From positions 53,778,093 through 53,842,092 of the forward strand of contig CM069437.1 in assembly GCA_035610365.1 (NCBI GenBank): a stretch of DNA of 64,000 nucleotides. The letters run 5' to 3'. The translations under genes were made by a program, and so were the position numbers. This DNA comes from Aquatica leii (lineage: Eukaryota > Arthropoda > Insecta > Coleoptera > Lampyridae). Positions 22,295 to 34,599 of the stretch are shown piece after piece (position 1 is the stretch's first letter; each line of letters starts with the position of its first letter). The notes beneath the pieces were generated by a model. That model ran no database searches, had not been told where the DNA came from, and saw only the letters and a list, made by a program, of their open reading frames with translations.

Positions 22295-23048
22295 AATGTT
22301 TTTTAATTAAATTTGTGATTATTAAATTCGGTTGCTTGTTTTCATTACTGTCGATTTCTTGTTGTGTATTTATTCTTGTTTTCTACAATTTTTTGGTATT
22401 TATTATTAATTTGCTGATGATACTGATAACACTAATTATATGCATTTTATAACAGTTTTTAACTCTAAAATTACAGTTAGCATAATTTTTGACTATTTTG
22501 TTGCTACTATAGGAAATTCCTATTCGAAGGTAGCTTATAAATTTTTTAAAAAATAAAAACTTGTTCTTTAGAATATCAAATTTAATTCTGGTATTTTAAA
22601 TAAATATGTAGACAAAAGTTAATAAAAAAACAAAACAAAACCACTTTTGTTATTCATAATAACGATTAACCGCTCTTTAACTTTGTATAACAAAAATTAG
22701 TTTATTACAATTTAACATTCCTCATTAGTCTTGAAGCTTTATGCATTTTTAATATATGGGTTTATTTAAATAACTGTACAAAAACCTCTTACTTCGGACA
22801 ATTAACTTCTGATACCCGAAAAGAGTTTCTTGAGATCTTTTACTGTATTAATGAATACGTATATCATTTGTTTTAATAGTTTTTAAATGCTCTAAAATGA
22901 AGTGAGGTTTTGATCTTTAAAAGTCAAAACAGCTAAGAAATAGAATACGTACATATACGTAGACTAAATTGTAGGTTATTACCATAGTGAAACAAAGTGT
23001 TTCTCTATGGTTATTAACAAAGATAAATGTGTATGTATGTGTTATTAC
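22295..23048. other. AT-rich intergenic DNA, no gene
   Basis: About 750 bp after the end of the exonuclease remnant. No supported feature. Confidence 0.5.
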
Positions 23049-24244
23049 CAGTGGCGGCTGGTGGTCAATCATACAAGAGGGTCATTTTAAAAAAACGCAA
23101 TGATCGCAAAAAGGATAAAAACATTCTTACAGTAACGTGATTTATATTTAAGATCAATTATGTTTAAAATTTAAGATATTCGTCTATAATTACAATTACC
23201 AAAATAATCAATAGTAAGCTCATTAAAATTTACAATGATTTTTCAATGCTTAGCATAGAAATGCACATCTTTCTTGTCTCATAGTATTGCCAATTGCGTA
23301 GAAATGTTTGAATTCTTTTTCACACAGAGAAATATTGCTCTCTTTCCACTGTAGTCATATGTAAAGTCAATAAATTGTTTTATTTAATATACATATGTAT
23401 CTATCTATTTTTAGTTTTTACAAACTTTTTGATGATAGTCTTTAATTGACTTCACAATTGATTTTTACTTTTTCTTTTAAATGCTATAAATCCGTAACAA
23501 AATTTTTACAACATAATGATTAATACATCATCTGAAAACAGTAAATATAAAACACTAAAATCTATTATTTATTTTAATTCCACAAATCCAATCTAACGAA
23601 TCATACACAGATTCCTTGAATTACTGTTAACTTCTTTATTTTTATGTTTATTGGTTGGTCGAATTTGAAGTAAAGGCCGAGGACAAGCATTAAATATAAA
23701 TTCTAGATGTGTAAACAATTATTAGCTATTCATTTTTTAACGTCTTGTACCACAGTTATCATGAAACAAAAACTACTGTCATATGTGATAAGAAATCTGT
23801 ATTTAACACACACGTGCTGCGAAGATAACGATAGATGACGTAAGTCACGTAAGCAATGATAGCATATTGCACTCAAAGATAATTGCACTGAGTATTATCT
23901 TTGGCGTAGGCGGCCGGCTGAGAACCTAGCGAACGAATTTTAACATTTACTTATCTTCTTTTCTAACTCGCATAAAATTGTATTATGTGTGTCTCACTCT
24001 TGATTAGGATAACTATCATCGTAATATAATAAGTGCGGCCAAAAGTTCGTGTCAGCCTCGGATAAATTCGCAAGCTTTCGTATCTGTTGTGTTTAAATTG
24101 ACAATTATTTAAACGCAAGAAATTTAAACGCTGATAATTTGATTTAAACGCAAATTTTCTGTAATTTTAAAGCAAATAAAGTACCTTTCTTATTCATTTT
24201 TGGAGGGTCATTGACCAAATGACCTAATAGAGAAGCCGCCACTG
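23049..24244. mobile_element. Non-autonomous hAT element with perfect 8-bp TSD
   Basis: 1,196 bp with an 11-bp terminal inverted repeat CAGTGGCGGCT..AGCCGCCACTG and the identical duplication gttattac on both sides (23041-23048, 24245-24252). Eight-base duplication and CAGTGGCG ends define an hAT. There is no coding frame, so it depended on an autonomous relative. The intact TIRs and duplication suggest a fairly young insertion. Its ends differ from hAT-2 (CAGTGGCGTACC). Confidence 0.92.
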
Positions 24245-24252
24245 GTTATTAC

Positions 24253-24760
24253 TATGTGATTTATCAGTTTCAAAAGTACCAAATATTGTTTATGTGCGTG
24301 TGACACCTACAATCAAAATGCCAAACTAAAGTTTTAAAAGAAGCTATCATAAATTGAGAATTCTTTAGAATTATGTCTAGTAACACCTCTAACTAATAGA
24401 TGTCACCCTAAAAATGATTTTCCTTGATAACTTCAAAATTATTTACTTAAATTTAATAAATATAGGTTTAACGTAATCTATGATATACCAAAAAAGTATT
24501 AAATACAATTTTTTGCATATGACTATTACAATTCTTCACTTTTTTTGCCATCGAACAATTCCAAAAATGGAGCTCTTTGTGCGCGTTATCCTGATAATCT
24601 ATTCATACTTTTTCGTTTAAAATTTGTTTTAAACATAACTAAGGACCTTTAACAACAATTTCATTCATTGAAAATTTCATAAAAATGATTATTTATGGAG
24701 TTATCTAGGAATTAAAATCATCCATTTTACATCTAAAAAACATCATTTGAAACGCCATCT
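24253..24760. other. AT-rich intergenic DNA, no gene
   Basis: About 500 bp, nothing recognised. Confidence 0.5.
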
Positions 24761-24762
24761 TA

Positions 24763-26830
24763 AAATAATCGGCGTATGAATTTTTATTGTTAAGGAAAAA
24801 AACTTTTATTACTGAAAAACTTCAAAATCTTGTTTAGAAAATAAAGTTGAAAATCGAAAGTGGTAAAAGTTACGAAAATGAGATTTTAGGTTCTAAATGT
24901 CAAAAGATTGAGACACAATTGTCTGTAATAGATAATAAAAAATTGCCCGCGGTTACGTATCTATTTGACGTGATTTCCAGACTTACGAAAAACTTGAAAA
25001 AGTCTCTTTTTCCAAATAGAACGCTTAATTAATTATCAGTCCATTCGATGCAAAAATAAATTTCTTTTAAATTGGTATACCATATTTGTATACCTAAAAT
25101 CAATGATTACAGAGTTATTTACATATTTCTATTCAAATTTATAATTACATAGATACTTTACAAATTTTAGCTCAATTGTTTCTTATGCTTAGTTTGAAAG
25201 TTACATTTACGTTTACGTTTGTTATTGGTGTTATCTGTTTGAATTTTTATTTTTGCGCTTGATATTTGATTTTAAATTAGCAATATGAAAAACACAAATG
25301 CTGAGATTCTAAATTTGTTTTACATTCATGGCGAGTCTGGTCGTATTATGCTTCGGACCTGCAAAAACTAACGAAAGATATACGCATTTGCCTGCAATAT
25401 GACAGAACAAAAATTCAGTAGAATTTAAAATAATTTTCTAAATTTTGGAAAAGTAAATGCTCCACAAAATTTGCCAAAGCCAATTGTCTTTAATGAAGCT
25501 GCAGAAACCAATGTATTGGGATACTTTAATATTTCCCTGAAAGTTCTGTTCGTTCGGCGAAAAGGGATCTTGGATACTCCAGTAGTACGATAGATAGAAT
25601 TTTAAATAATCATAAAATGCACGATTTTAAATTTTCGACTGGTCAAGAATTACATCCACAAGATCAAATTCAACGGGTGCAGTATTGCAAAATGATGCTT
25701 GTGAAGATTCAAGAAAATCCAAATTTTCTTCAGAAAATTATTTGGTCAGATAAATCAATATTCTAAAGAGGGTATTATTAATCGTCATAATTTACAAATT
25801 TGCCCGCATGAAAATTCATTTGCAATCAGAACAAACAATTATCAGCAAAAGTTTAGCTTCAACGTGTTCGCAATTTTATTTATGACGAGAATTTCAACGA
25901 TGAGAGATATTTAAGTATTTTAAGAAACCAGGTACAAATTGTTTTGCAAACTGTACCACAAGCCGAATTAGAAACATGCTGGTATAAATTAGATAGTGCT
26001 CCAGCTCATTGTACCGCTGCAGTCGATCATCAATTAGAACAAATGTTCGAAGACCGATGGACTAGACGTCTGGGTTCTTGGTTGTGGCCAGCAAGATCGC
26101 GAGATCTAACGCCATTGGATTTTTATTTGTGGGGCACTATTAAATCAAAAGTGTACGGAACTCCTGTTAATATCAGAGATAAACTACGTAGTCGCGTTAT
26201 CGCAGCAGCAACGATTCAGGGTCTTGAAACACGTCTTACGAAATGTATGGAAGTGAATGGTATCCATTTTGAAAATTCAATATAACTAATGGGTTTAAAT
26301 TAGTCAAATAGCGACATCAAATACAAATTTGTGTAGCGGCCTAGTGATTCCATGACCCGGGCAGCGTAGAACATATCGCATATGTTGTTATACCCTACAC
26401 ACGCTACAAATTTTAATTATAATTTAGTTATCGTTTGTATGAAAATTTTCAAAGCCAACCATGTTTTGTAAAGTACCTATGTAATGTGATAATTGATTTT
26501 AGGTATAGAAACATGGTTTATCAATTTCAAGAAAATTTATTTATGCGTCAAACGGACTGATAATAAATAGGCATTCTATTTGAAAAAAAAACTTTTTAAA
26601 GTTTTCCTTAAATCTGGAAATAATGTCAAATAGATACATAACCGCGAGCAATTTTTTATTATCCATTACAAGCAATTGTGTCTCGATCTTTTGACATTGA
26701 GAATCTAAAATCCTATTTCCGTAACTTTTACCACTTTCGATGTTCAATTTTATTTCCTAAACAAAATTTTGAAATTTTTTAGTAAAAATGTTGTTTTTCT
26801 CAACAATCACAATTGATACGCCGATTATTT
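24763..26830 (+). mobile_element. Mariner-3: long-TIR element, related family
   Basis: 2,068 bp beginning AAATAATCGGCGTAT and ending with its complement, with TA at 24761-24762 and 26831-26832. The inverted arms extend about 330-400 bp (for example left 'tatctatttgacgtgatttc' against right 'tatctatttgacattatttc' on the opposite strand) with about 10% differences. The uninterrupted paralogue at 18176-18190 reads 'gcttaagatggc', consistent with an empty TA site, although the left flank match is only about 9 bp. It carries a degraded transposase. Confidence 0.82.
25285..26285 (+). pseudogene. Mariner-3 transposase relic (DD41D type)
   Basis: A decayed Tc1/mariner-superfamily transposase. It starts 'MKNTNAEILNLFYIHGESGR', the position of the N-terminal helix-turn-helix in this group, then loses frame repeatedly (stops near 25370, 25430 and 25560). 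The last third is open at 25944-26285: 'KLDSAPAHCTAAVDHQLEQM' with the second catalytic Asp, then 'WPARSRDLTPLDFYLWG' with the third Asp, 41 residues between. The C-terminal 'TKCMEVNGIHFE' is the family's usual ending. The first catalytic Asp region ('WSDKSIF', about 25743-25765) is present but frameshifted. It is related to mariner-1 and mariner-2 but in a different subfamily. Confidence 0.83.
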
Positions 26831-28925
26831 TAAGCATACATACTAAACATTTTATGGCACATCAGAATGTAAAAAAAAATGTCTGGTTTGTATTTAAAAT
26901 AAACATGTTGATGCTTACTTCCGGTATTTCCGGAAGTTGTTACATGCCAAAGTTAAAAACAAAGTCACTGCCTGAAATGAGGTAACATAAACGGTGTTGT
27001 GCCACTAGCTCAATGGAGATGGGGTGGGTTATAATTCAAAATTCCGTGAAAATTGGAAACGAGATCGACATAAAATCGAACTAAAACAGTAAAAGACTCA
27101 AAAATCGGTAAGGGCGCCAATCAAGGTCATGATGAGGGTAGCTTCCGGACCCCTGATTACCCGAAAGCTCATCTGGTTGGTTACAACCCCGGAACTTACC
27201 TTGAGTTGTAACTATTCTGAAATACACTTGAAAACAAAAATTACGTATGCGGCAGCTGAATTAATAAAAGCTCTTTACATTTAACAATTTAACATTTATT
27301 GATTGAATATTTAAAAAAAAACAAGTATTAATGAATATTAAACAAATTTGAATAAAAGAAATGAAATAATCATGAGCAAGACAAACAAATCAAACAAAAA
27401 TGAACAATCTAAACACAAAATTAAAATATATAAAAAAAAAACTACTATAATAGCGTTAACTCGACGTTTTCAAATAAAACATAACACAAATAAATTTCAA
27501 GGCCTTGACCGCATAAGAAATTAAACAATTCAATTAAACTAAACTAAAAAAAAATACAAGTTATAAAATATACGTCCGAAATTTGTTTCGAACTAAACGT
27601 TTAAACAAATTATACTGTACAAATCGTTACATTATCTTTTATATGGAATACGATTTACTTCTATATACGCACAAAACCAAAAATAATTCAATTTAACTTC
27701 ACGCAAACATCTTTAAGTGTTACTTGAAATAACCAAATTTAACGTTAATCGTAACTCAATCGGCTCAAATTCAAAGCTTTTACTTCATTTCAATCGCGGT
27801 TCACTACACGGTAATAACCAAATTCGATAAATACCTTTATTTAATTGTAGATACCAGGTGAACTGTGGATTACAGTGGTTTCCGGAAGCTACGTTAGATT
27901 GAACTCCGGCCGCTCCAGGAGTACCGTAGTTGGATACAAGCTCGATGGAATCCCCAAACAATAGAACACCGACGGAAGATTTATTTCACAATTTAATTGA
28001 TAACCGCACAACGGCGAAATTAGGATTTCTTTTTCACGCAATACCTCAACATTAAATCCCACAAACGAGACTGTTTATTTTTGGAAATCGTGAAGTCTAT
28101 ATAAACCGTACATTACGAAATTTGAAAAATTAACATTTTCACCACAACACTTAATTTTCACGATTTCTACTTCCGCGGCATTACCTAACGATAGGGTAAA
28201 ACACCCTCACCACTCAACTACATCCCCGTATCCGGATTTTCTTAACTGCGACCAACGATCGATTGATTCCCAAACACCAAACTTTACCATTTTTAAAACT
28301 TCGTTCCCTTACTTAACTAATTGAACGTGCGCTGTAAAATCTTGGTAGAAGATAGAACATTAAACCAACAAACTTAACAAAGATGAAAACTATAATTAGC
28401 CACGTGAATTCTATCACGTAGACCTTCGACCGAAACATTTCTCATCAAAAATGCTTAGCTTGCTTATTTGCAGGTGGCTTATAATAACGCTGAATAATAT
28501 AGAACTCAGCCTAAACAAGGTGTAAATAACAAGAAAAATGGATCAAATTACATTCAAAAAGGAAGTCGTAAATTATACAGAATTGTTATTTTACTGAGAT
28601 AAACAAGTAAAACACTAAATCAAAATCAAAACCACGGAACTTTATGCATTCAAAAAAAATACCAGTAATGATTGTAAAACAACTTGAAATACCAATAAAC
28701 TTAAATCACACGCAATACAATAACGAGCAAAACGTTTTTGATGCTAATCTTGAACTAATCAAACGAAGAAAACCAAAAAAAAAACAAAATTTAGCCAGCA
28801 GAATCCATTTACGGGGTCTGACATAAAAAGATTCAAACGCAGGTTACAAAGTGATGCCATTTGGAAAATATTTTTATTTAATGGATTAAACACAGCATGT
28901 CGCATATGCAAAATTTTAAATTTCT
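26831..28925 (+). repeat. Dispersed repeat split by element B (paralogue of 17898-18195)
   Basis: 26831-26937 matches the reverse complement of about 18080-18185 ('catactaaacattttatggc' in both). Similarity resumes at 28849 with 'atttggaaaatatttttatt'. The 1.9 kb between is element B. After 28849 this copy reads 'AIWKIFLFNGLNTACRICK', with a W..F..C..C pattern like the start of a BED finger. That is suggestive only. Confidence 0.65.
26938..28848 (-). mobile_element. Solo-LTR-like TG..CA element B
   Basis: 1,911 bp from TGTTACATGCC to CGCAGGTTACA with the exact 4-bp duplication AAGT at 26934-26937 and 28849-28852. Comparison with the uninterrupted repeat at 17898-18195 defines both ends independently. 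TGGCGCC lies on the minus strand at 27113-27119, 181 bp from the left end, so by analogy with A and D the element is in minus orientation. Its plus strand is rich in A and C and has no long frame; the short frame at 28644-28826 is not convincing. Confidence 0.78.
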
Positions 28926-29155
28926 AGCTTTTACAGTTCTTGATATACTTCTAACTGACAGTCACCGTGTGACACCTTATATATTGAAGCGCATCGAAGT
29001 TTCGAGGTCATTTGAGAACATTCAAAACCATATAAGGCGACTGCCACAAGGGACATAATGTTCTCTTAGAAGATAATAACGAGAATATAAAGAGCCGAAA
29101 CTTGTAAATTAGTCAGGTTAGTCTGAAATCGGAAGAAGAATCGATTGGTCTAAAG

Positions 29156-31966
29156 CAGTGATTTCCAAACTCTTTTGGGCCACAGGCCTCTTTTCATAGT
29201 CAAAACTTGATCACTGACCCCTGAGTGTAAAAATGCATAATAGAAAATTTAGAAATTTAATTTTGATGTCTTGAACGGTAAATAGTGACGTAAAAATAAA
29301 ATATCAATAAAACATTTTGTTAAAAAAGTATTTATTAAAATTAGAACTTTTGTTTTAAAATACAAACAAATTTTTATAAATCATAGGATGAACCTAATGG
29401 GATGTTATGAGTGTATTTAAGTTCGGCTCAATGTTTGTTTTTCTAACCAGAAGTCGTATCCTTGTTTCAGCATTGGTTTCAGATCCTCACTTGTAAATAA
29501 TAAATCTATATTTGTGCTCTAAGTTTAACTACTTGCAAAAGGGTTCAACACCCAGTCGGCAATATATATGTACATCAAAAGTTTTGCAACAAACGCATAT
29601 ATTACACTTTTAGCTTTGATTAAATTAAATGTGTCACCTTTTTGTTTCAAATTAGTCTCGTTAAATCTGGCAAATAAATCAGTCATGTAAGCGATGTCAT
29701 TTTTTGAGATAATTAAATTGTGCTGCAAATCATTGCTTTTACGCTCCAAGACTTCTAACACTGAGTCAAAAATAGAATAAAAGCGATCCATACATGGATT
29801 TTTACATAACCAACGTATTTATGTGTTAACTAGTAAACGATTATAGTCACCATCCTTTTCCAAACAAAGTTGAGCAAATAATTTCTCATTTAAGGCACTC
29901 CTTTTGATTTTATTGCATGCTCTAATGACCTAATGACGTGATTCATGCAAAGCGTTTACTTTAGTTTTTTGCGACCAAATGATGCCGATATGTACCGGTA
30001 ATACATTTAGTATACCTTGTTTTAAGCAGGTGCCACGGTGTCGTTCTGCCATTGCCAGGACAACGTCAGTAGCAACGAAGATGATATTAGTCAAAGGTAT
30101 AACTTCATCAAAAAAAAATTTTAATTCAGTAAATAACGTTTTAACTTTTGTATCAGCTTCTAAACGTTTAGCAAATAACAATTATAGGCAAAATTTTTCT
30201 TCTATTCTATCGTTTCCTGGTCATGTTGACTCGTAGTAGTCACATAAAAACTTTTCAACACACAGAGCCATTTCGTCGATCCTTTTTCGTACAGTATTAT
30301 TATTCAGTGGAGTCCTTTTTATAATACCGAAAGCTGGTTTGTGCCACACGGTGCGTATTACTTCATTTACAGCTCAATTATTTAAAAAAATATTATAAGA
30401 AGTACGCAGTCTATCATCATCTCTTTTAGATGTTGTCTCTATGAGTTCTTGCAATATCGGTGTTTTCAAATATTTTTTTTAATTGTTTGAAAAAACGTTA
30501 AGTCCTTATCTTTATTGTCAGCATAGATTTTTTATTAAATGTTTATATATATATTAACAGTGTGTTGTTTGCATTTTTTCTTCGAGTCACTCATAATGTT
30601 ATCTGAAACAAAAGAACCCAAAAATATATAGAAAAAATATATACATATCAAAATTTTTATTTGCAGCAAACTAGTGTTAATTTGAATTAATTATTTGAGA
30701 TGTAAGGATAATTTTTCATATAAATATTGTATAGGTACTCATTGTGTACCAATTAATTTTTCAAGAAAAATAAATAATTCAAAAATTAATTAACAACAGA
30801 ATATAATAATATAGTAATATACAGTAATTCCAAGCATTTGCGGATTTGGTTATTTGCAAAAGTAAAAAAAATAAACAAAAACATAAAATAGTAAGCTATA
30901 ACGTTTAGGGTGCATTTATTTAAATTATAAAACCCAAAATGTCTAACTTCTTTTATAGAATCGTTATTAATATACTCTTTGGAAACACATCTGTGTTAGA
31001 AAAACTTACCATCCCTTCTTAAGTTGTTAGTAAAAAAGAAACTCTTAATGGATGTTAACGGATTAATGTACTGATAACAGATGTATTCTTTCAATCCACT
31101 TAAATTTAAATAATTTTGCTTAAATAAATTTAAAATAGAAAGAGATATCAATTTTATTAAAATGTACTTATGTAACAAAAGTACGCTATTTGCGTAACAA
31201 TGTATAATGTATAAATACGGAAGATTATTAAAGTCTAAATAAATAAGTCGTTAAAGCGTGTGAGATAAACTTACGGTGAATAATCGTGTACGTAACTTTA
31301 ACCTAAACAAGTGTTAAACAAGTGTGTGACTTTATCTTATCTTCGTGTCAGTGATAGCGCTATATATAAATTATACTGTAAGTGTTTTTATTAAATATTA
31401 TTAGATTTAATTAGTTCGGTTAATGTAAAAGTGTACATATTTTTAGTATAAGTAAAAATATTTTTGTAGTTTAAATAAATTAGTTTTAATAATACAATTC
31501 GTAACAATACAAAATATTATACTTTTATTTGTCCGAGATTAGGAAAATTTGTTGTATGCACTTCACATCACACATAACACAGAACTTAACCGTTGATTAA
31601 ATGCACGACTCTTTTCTAGTTCATATTATAGACTAGTTGGTGCAGGTATCGGCTGTATTGCGATCCTGTATAAACTTGTAAAGATAGGCCTGACTCACGG
31701 CGATGCCTGTTATTACTTCACTTTATACACCTGTCTTTATTTATATTTTACTTTGGACGTAACAATTGCTAATAATTCATTTATTGTCATTTATTTTACT
31801 TTTATATTTGTAAAAATGTGTCACAGTTTTTTTATTTTACATTAAACCTTGCGCGGCCCCCTGACGTTGTTCAGGGACCCCCCAAATCAATTTTAATTTT
31901 TTACAGAATCCTTGAATAATCCTGGAAACTCCTAGGGTTCCGTAGGGACCAGTTTGGGAACTACTG
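29156..31966 (-). mobile_element. ZBED/SCAND3-type hAT element
   Basis: 2,811 bp. The left end CAGTGATTTCCAAACT and the complement of the right end CAGTAGTTCCCAAACT form a classic hAT inverted repeat. The flanks gtctaaag and ttctaatt share the central tctaa, a decayed 8-bp duplication. The transposase relic is on the minus strand at 29530-30600; 30600-31850 is non-coding and AT-rich. Mariner-2 begins 12 bp beyond the right end. Confidence 0.82.
29530..30600 (-). pseudogene. hAT transposase relic, ZBED5/SCAND3-like
   Basis: An hAT transposase of the group that includes vertebrate ZBED5, GTF2IRD2 and SCAND3-like proteins. A possible start is the ATG at about 30593 ('MSDSKKKCKQHT'). Read downwards it shows 'RTSYNIFL', 'VIRTVWHKPAFGIIKRTPL', 'NNNTVRKRIDEMALCVEKFL' (the usual 'S..TV.RRI..MA.D'), 'LFAKRLEADTKVKTLF', 'IPLTNIIFVATDVVLAMAER', where the family has 'CTDGAPAM', and 'LNVLPVHIGIIWSQKTKVNA'. 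The 29525-29791 frame gives 'FNETNLKQKGDTFNLIKAKS' and 'YAFVAKLLMY'. The C-terminal dimerisation domain is missing and the catalytic region is substituted, so it is a dead relic. Confidence 0.8.
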
Positions 31967-32465
31967 TTCTAATTATACCGTGTGTTTCAACGATCTGGGG
32001 GTGGAAGATTACGCCTATACTGTTGATTTAAAAAAATATATTGTAACAGATTCTTGTAGTCGACAACGAGGAGCATCTCATAAAAATATTTTGGTGTATA
32101 CAGAGTGGCCCATTTTCGAGTACCACACCAAACTTGTGTTTTCTTAAATGGAATGCACTATATATTTTTATATATTTGAATTCTCTGTTAAATACTGAGC
32201 AAAATGATATTAAGTACTATGGATCTACGACCAACGGTTCCTGAGTTATTGACATTTTTATGTGAAAAAATGAGTCAATTGAGTAGGCTCCTGTTCCGCC
32301 ATCTTTAAATATATCGAAGTGAAATTTTGGTATTTGTATTTCTAATATGTCTAGTATTGACCTCTATACTCAAATTGCAGACTCTTTTCTCTACATATAC
32401 AGTGCGACGCTTATATATAATTTTTATTTTCAACAACAAACAACCTACCGTTTATTCGTGCCTTT

Positions 32466-32530
32466 CATATCTTGAATCAGCTCCAACTTGGTAAAGCAGT
32501 GGATAGAGGTCCGACTAAGCCCAGTGAAGA
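32466..32530 (+). repeat. tRNA-like Pol III promoter segment (SINE-like)
   Basis: 'TGGTAAAGCAG' matches the A-box consensus TRGYNNARNNG at every fixed position, and about 45 bp later 'GGTTAAATTTA' matches a B box with two differences. It could be a tRNA-derived SINE head or a decayed tRNA copy trapped in element C. No cloverleaf could be drawn with confidence. Confidence 0.4.
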
Positions 32531-32675
32531 CGGTCTGGGTTAAATTTAACAAGAAATAACCAATAAAGCGCCACCTGTTTTCAATTAAAAACTCTAACCA
32601 CCACACCAAGGGTGTGTTATAAAAAACAGGAAAATCGTTGGTAAGAAGAATAAAGAAAGAAAGACACTTGAAGTT

Positions 32676-32678
<3 letters not shown>

Positions 32679-32718
<40 letters not shown>
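32679..32718. repeat. (AT)20 microsatellite
   Basis: An uninterrupted AT dinucleotide run of about 40 bp inside element C. Confidence 0.95.
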
Positions 32719-32721
<3 letters not shown>

Positions 32722-33312
32722 TATACCCAGTAGATAAATAACAAAAAAAAACTCAGTTCAACAACTATTAAAAAAAATAGAGTATTGTGCTTAAAATAAA
32801 TCAAGAATTCAACAAGACTTGAGGCAAACATAAATAACGAAAATTGTAATAACCAAACTATAACACCTAAATAAGAATTCGTAGTTATAACAAAAAAATT
32901 AGATAATTCAAATCAAATCCAGGCAGCCAAATATATCGCTATAATAATTACAACTCGCAAAACCTCGAGTTCAGAAAAAATATAAAATAAAACGCGGTTA
33001 CATCTATAGGGTACGACGAGTTATATAAGCTTATATTACCCCGAATATACCTGCAAAAAAATCACTTAACTAAATGCTACAACAAGATAAACGTTTTATC
33101 ATAAAAATAATTCGCAAACAAAAATTACTCAATCAAGCTGCAAAAATCTGATCTAATTGAGATCGCAAAGCATTAAATCGATTACTTATAATTACACGTA
33201 AATTTAATCTTATTCAAATTTAACTTTCGACGTTATAAAAAAAAGGTTATAGTTTGTTTAAATTCAATAATTGTGATATTTAAAACAATATAATTAATTA
33301 AAAAAAAAAAAA

Positions 33313-33835
33313 ATGGAATTGATTCAAATTGTTGGTCAGATTGCTTATGCAATAATAGGTAACAAATAATGACATCAAAGAAAAATTTGAGCTTAGCTTT
33401 TTAATCGCCGTAGATATCCACGAAGTGCCGGGAAAACCAATCGCATTAAGATGGCGTCTGCATCCGGTGTCGGAATTTTCCGTAAATTTTTCTTTAGTAG
33501 CAGGACTATTAGAACCACATACAACGACACGAGGACGTACAAACGATTTCCAGCAAAGAAACTTCTGTATTAATAACGTTACGACGAAGCAAACAGCCTA
33601 AAAAAAAGTGACAAACTTAGCACCAGGTGAACGCAACGTTCCGATAAAACAGCAGATTAATAAGAAACATACCTATAGATCTTGAGCGGCTGTAATTTGC
33701 GAATTTAAATCTTTAGAAGACGTCGGAGTTCACAAATCCGTCTCAACGACGTGTGCGTCAAACAAACAAAAAATTCCACCAAATTTCTTTTCGAATATAG
33801 CAAATTTTCCAAAAGACGCGCAGTGTTAATAGGGA
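33313..33835 (+). other. Unrecognised decayed reading frame in element C
   Basis: After a poly(A) run the ATG at 33313 opens 'MELIQIVGQIAYAIIG'. With one frame change the text goes on 'AVDIHEVPGKPIALRWRLHP' and later 'FKSLEDVGVHKSVSTTC', more protein-like than its surroundings (balanced amino acids, few low-complexity runs). At least two stops interrupt it. I do not recognise a family and assign no function. Confidence 0.25.
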
Positions 33836-34599
33836 ATAAATCCATTTACATGTAGAGCCAAAGTTTACTAAAATAAATTTGCACTCGAGATTTCCACTAT
33901 AACACAATGAAACAACCGAATTCTTCAAAGAAAGTAATGATCAGCAAACTTATTGATATCTGACCGTTCTAAAACGGAAAACACAAATATACGCATCGCG
34001 AGATAAGAAACCTCCTATCCTTGAAGTTAAAATTTTCGAAAACAGGTAATTGATTAAATTGTAGTTCCGCTAAATAAAACAGCGTTGTAAAATTTCTATT
34101 CTTAAACCAACAATTTGCAAATCATCAAAACGAACAAGTCTTAATTAATAAAAAAAATAAATCTAATGACTTCTAAAATCGATATAAAAAAACTGATAAA
34201 TACAAACTAAAGAATTTTCAATAAAGAATTTTAACTAAAATAAAAACGTTACAACAGGATCGTCCATTTTGCGCAATGTTATTTTTCTCAATTTTTTTAA
34301 ATGGCACACCCAATATTTTATTACAGATTTGAATAGCATTTTTTACGAGCTTTCAATAGATACTCACTTTATGCTACCTATTCCTAAGTGTTTTTGAATT
34401 ATTTAGTCTTAAAGTTGAAAATTGCAAAATTTTGTTACTTTTCTTGAATTTTCTTAGTAGCCCGATTTCCGCTTGTCCCTTTCTGTTCCTTAGCAACTTA
34501 ACAAATGAAAGTTTCTTATTGTCAATAGTTCGTGAAATCATTGTTGATAGTAATCTGCATAGTTACCTTGTTAATAACTGGTTATCTACTTATTGTGCG

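Larger units (their letters stand above)
32403..34253 (-). mobile_element. Solo-LTR-like TG..CA element C
   Basis: 1,851 bp from TGCGACGCTT to AAAAACGTTACA, inside the left arm of mariner-2, with the exact 4-bp duplication ACAG (32399-32402 and 34254-34257). Mariner-1 gives the empty-site sequence. TGGCGCT lies on the minus strand at 32567-32573, 170 bp from the left end. It contains a tRNA-like segment, an (AT)n run and a decayed unknown frame, listed separately. Confidence 0.78.

Noticed and set aside
31196..31770. Another TG..CA element inside the ZBED-hAT
   Set aside because: Candidate ends (TGTATAATG.., ..GACGTAACA) have no matching 4-bp duplication and no TGGCGC motif.
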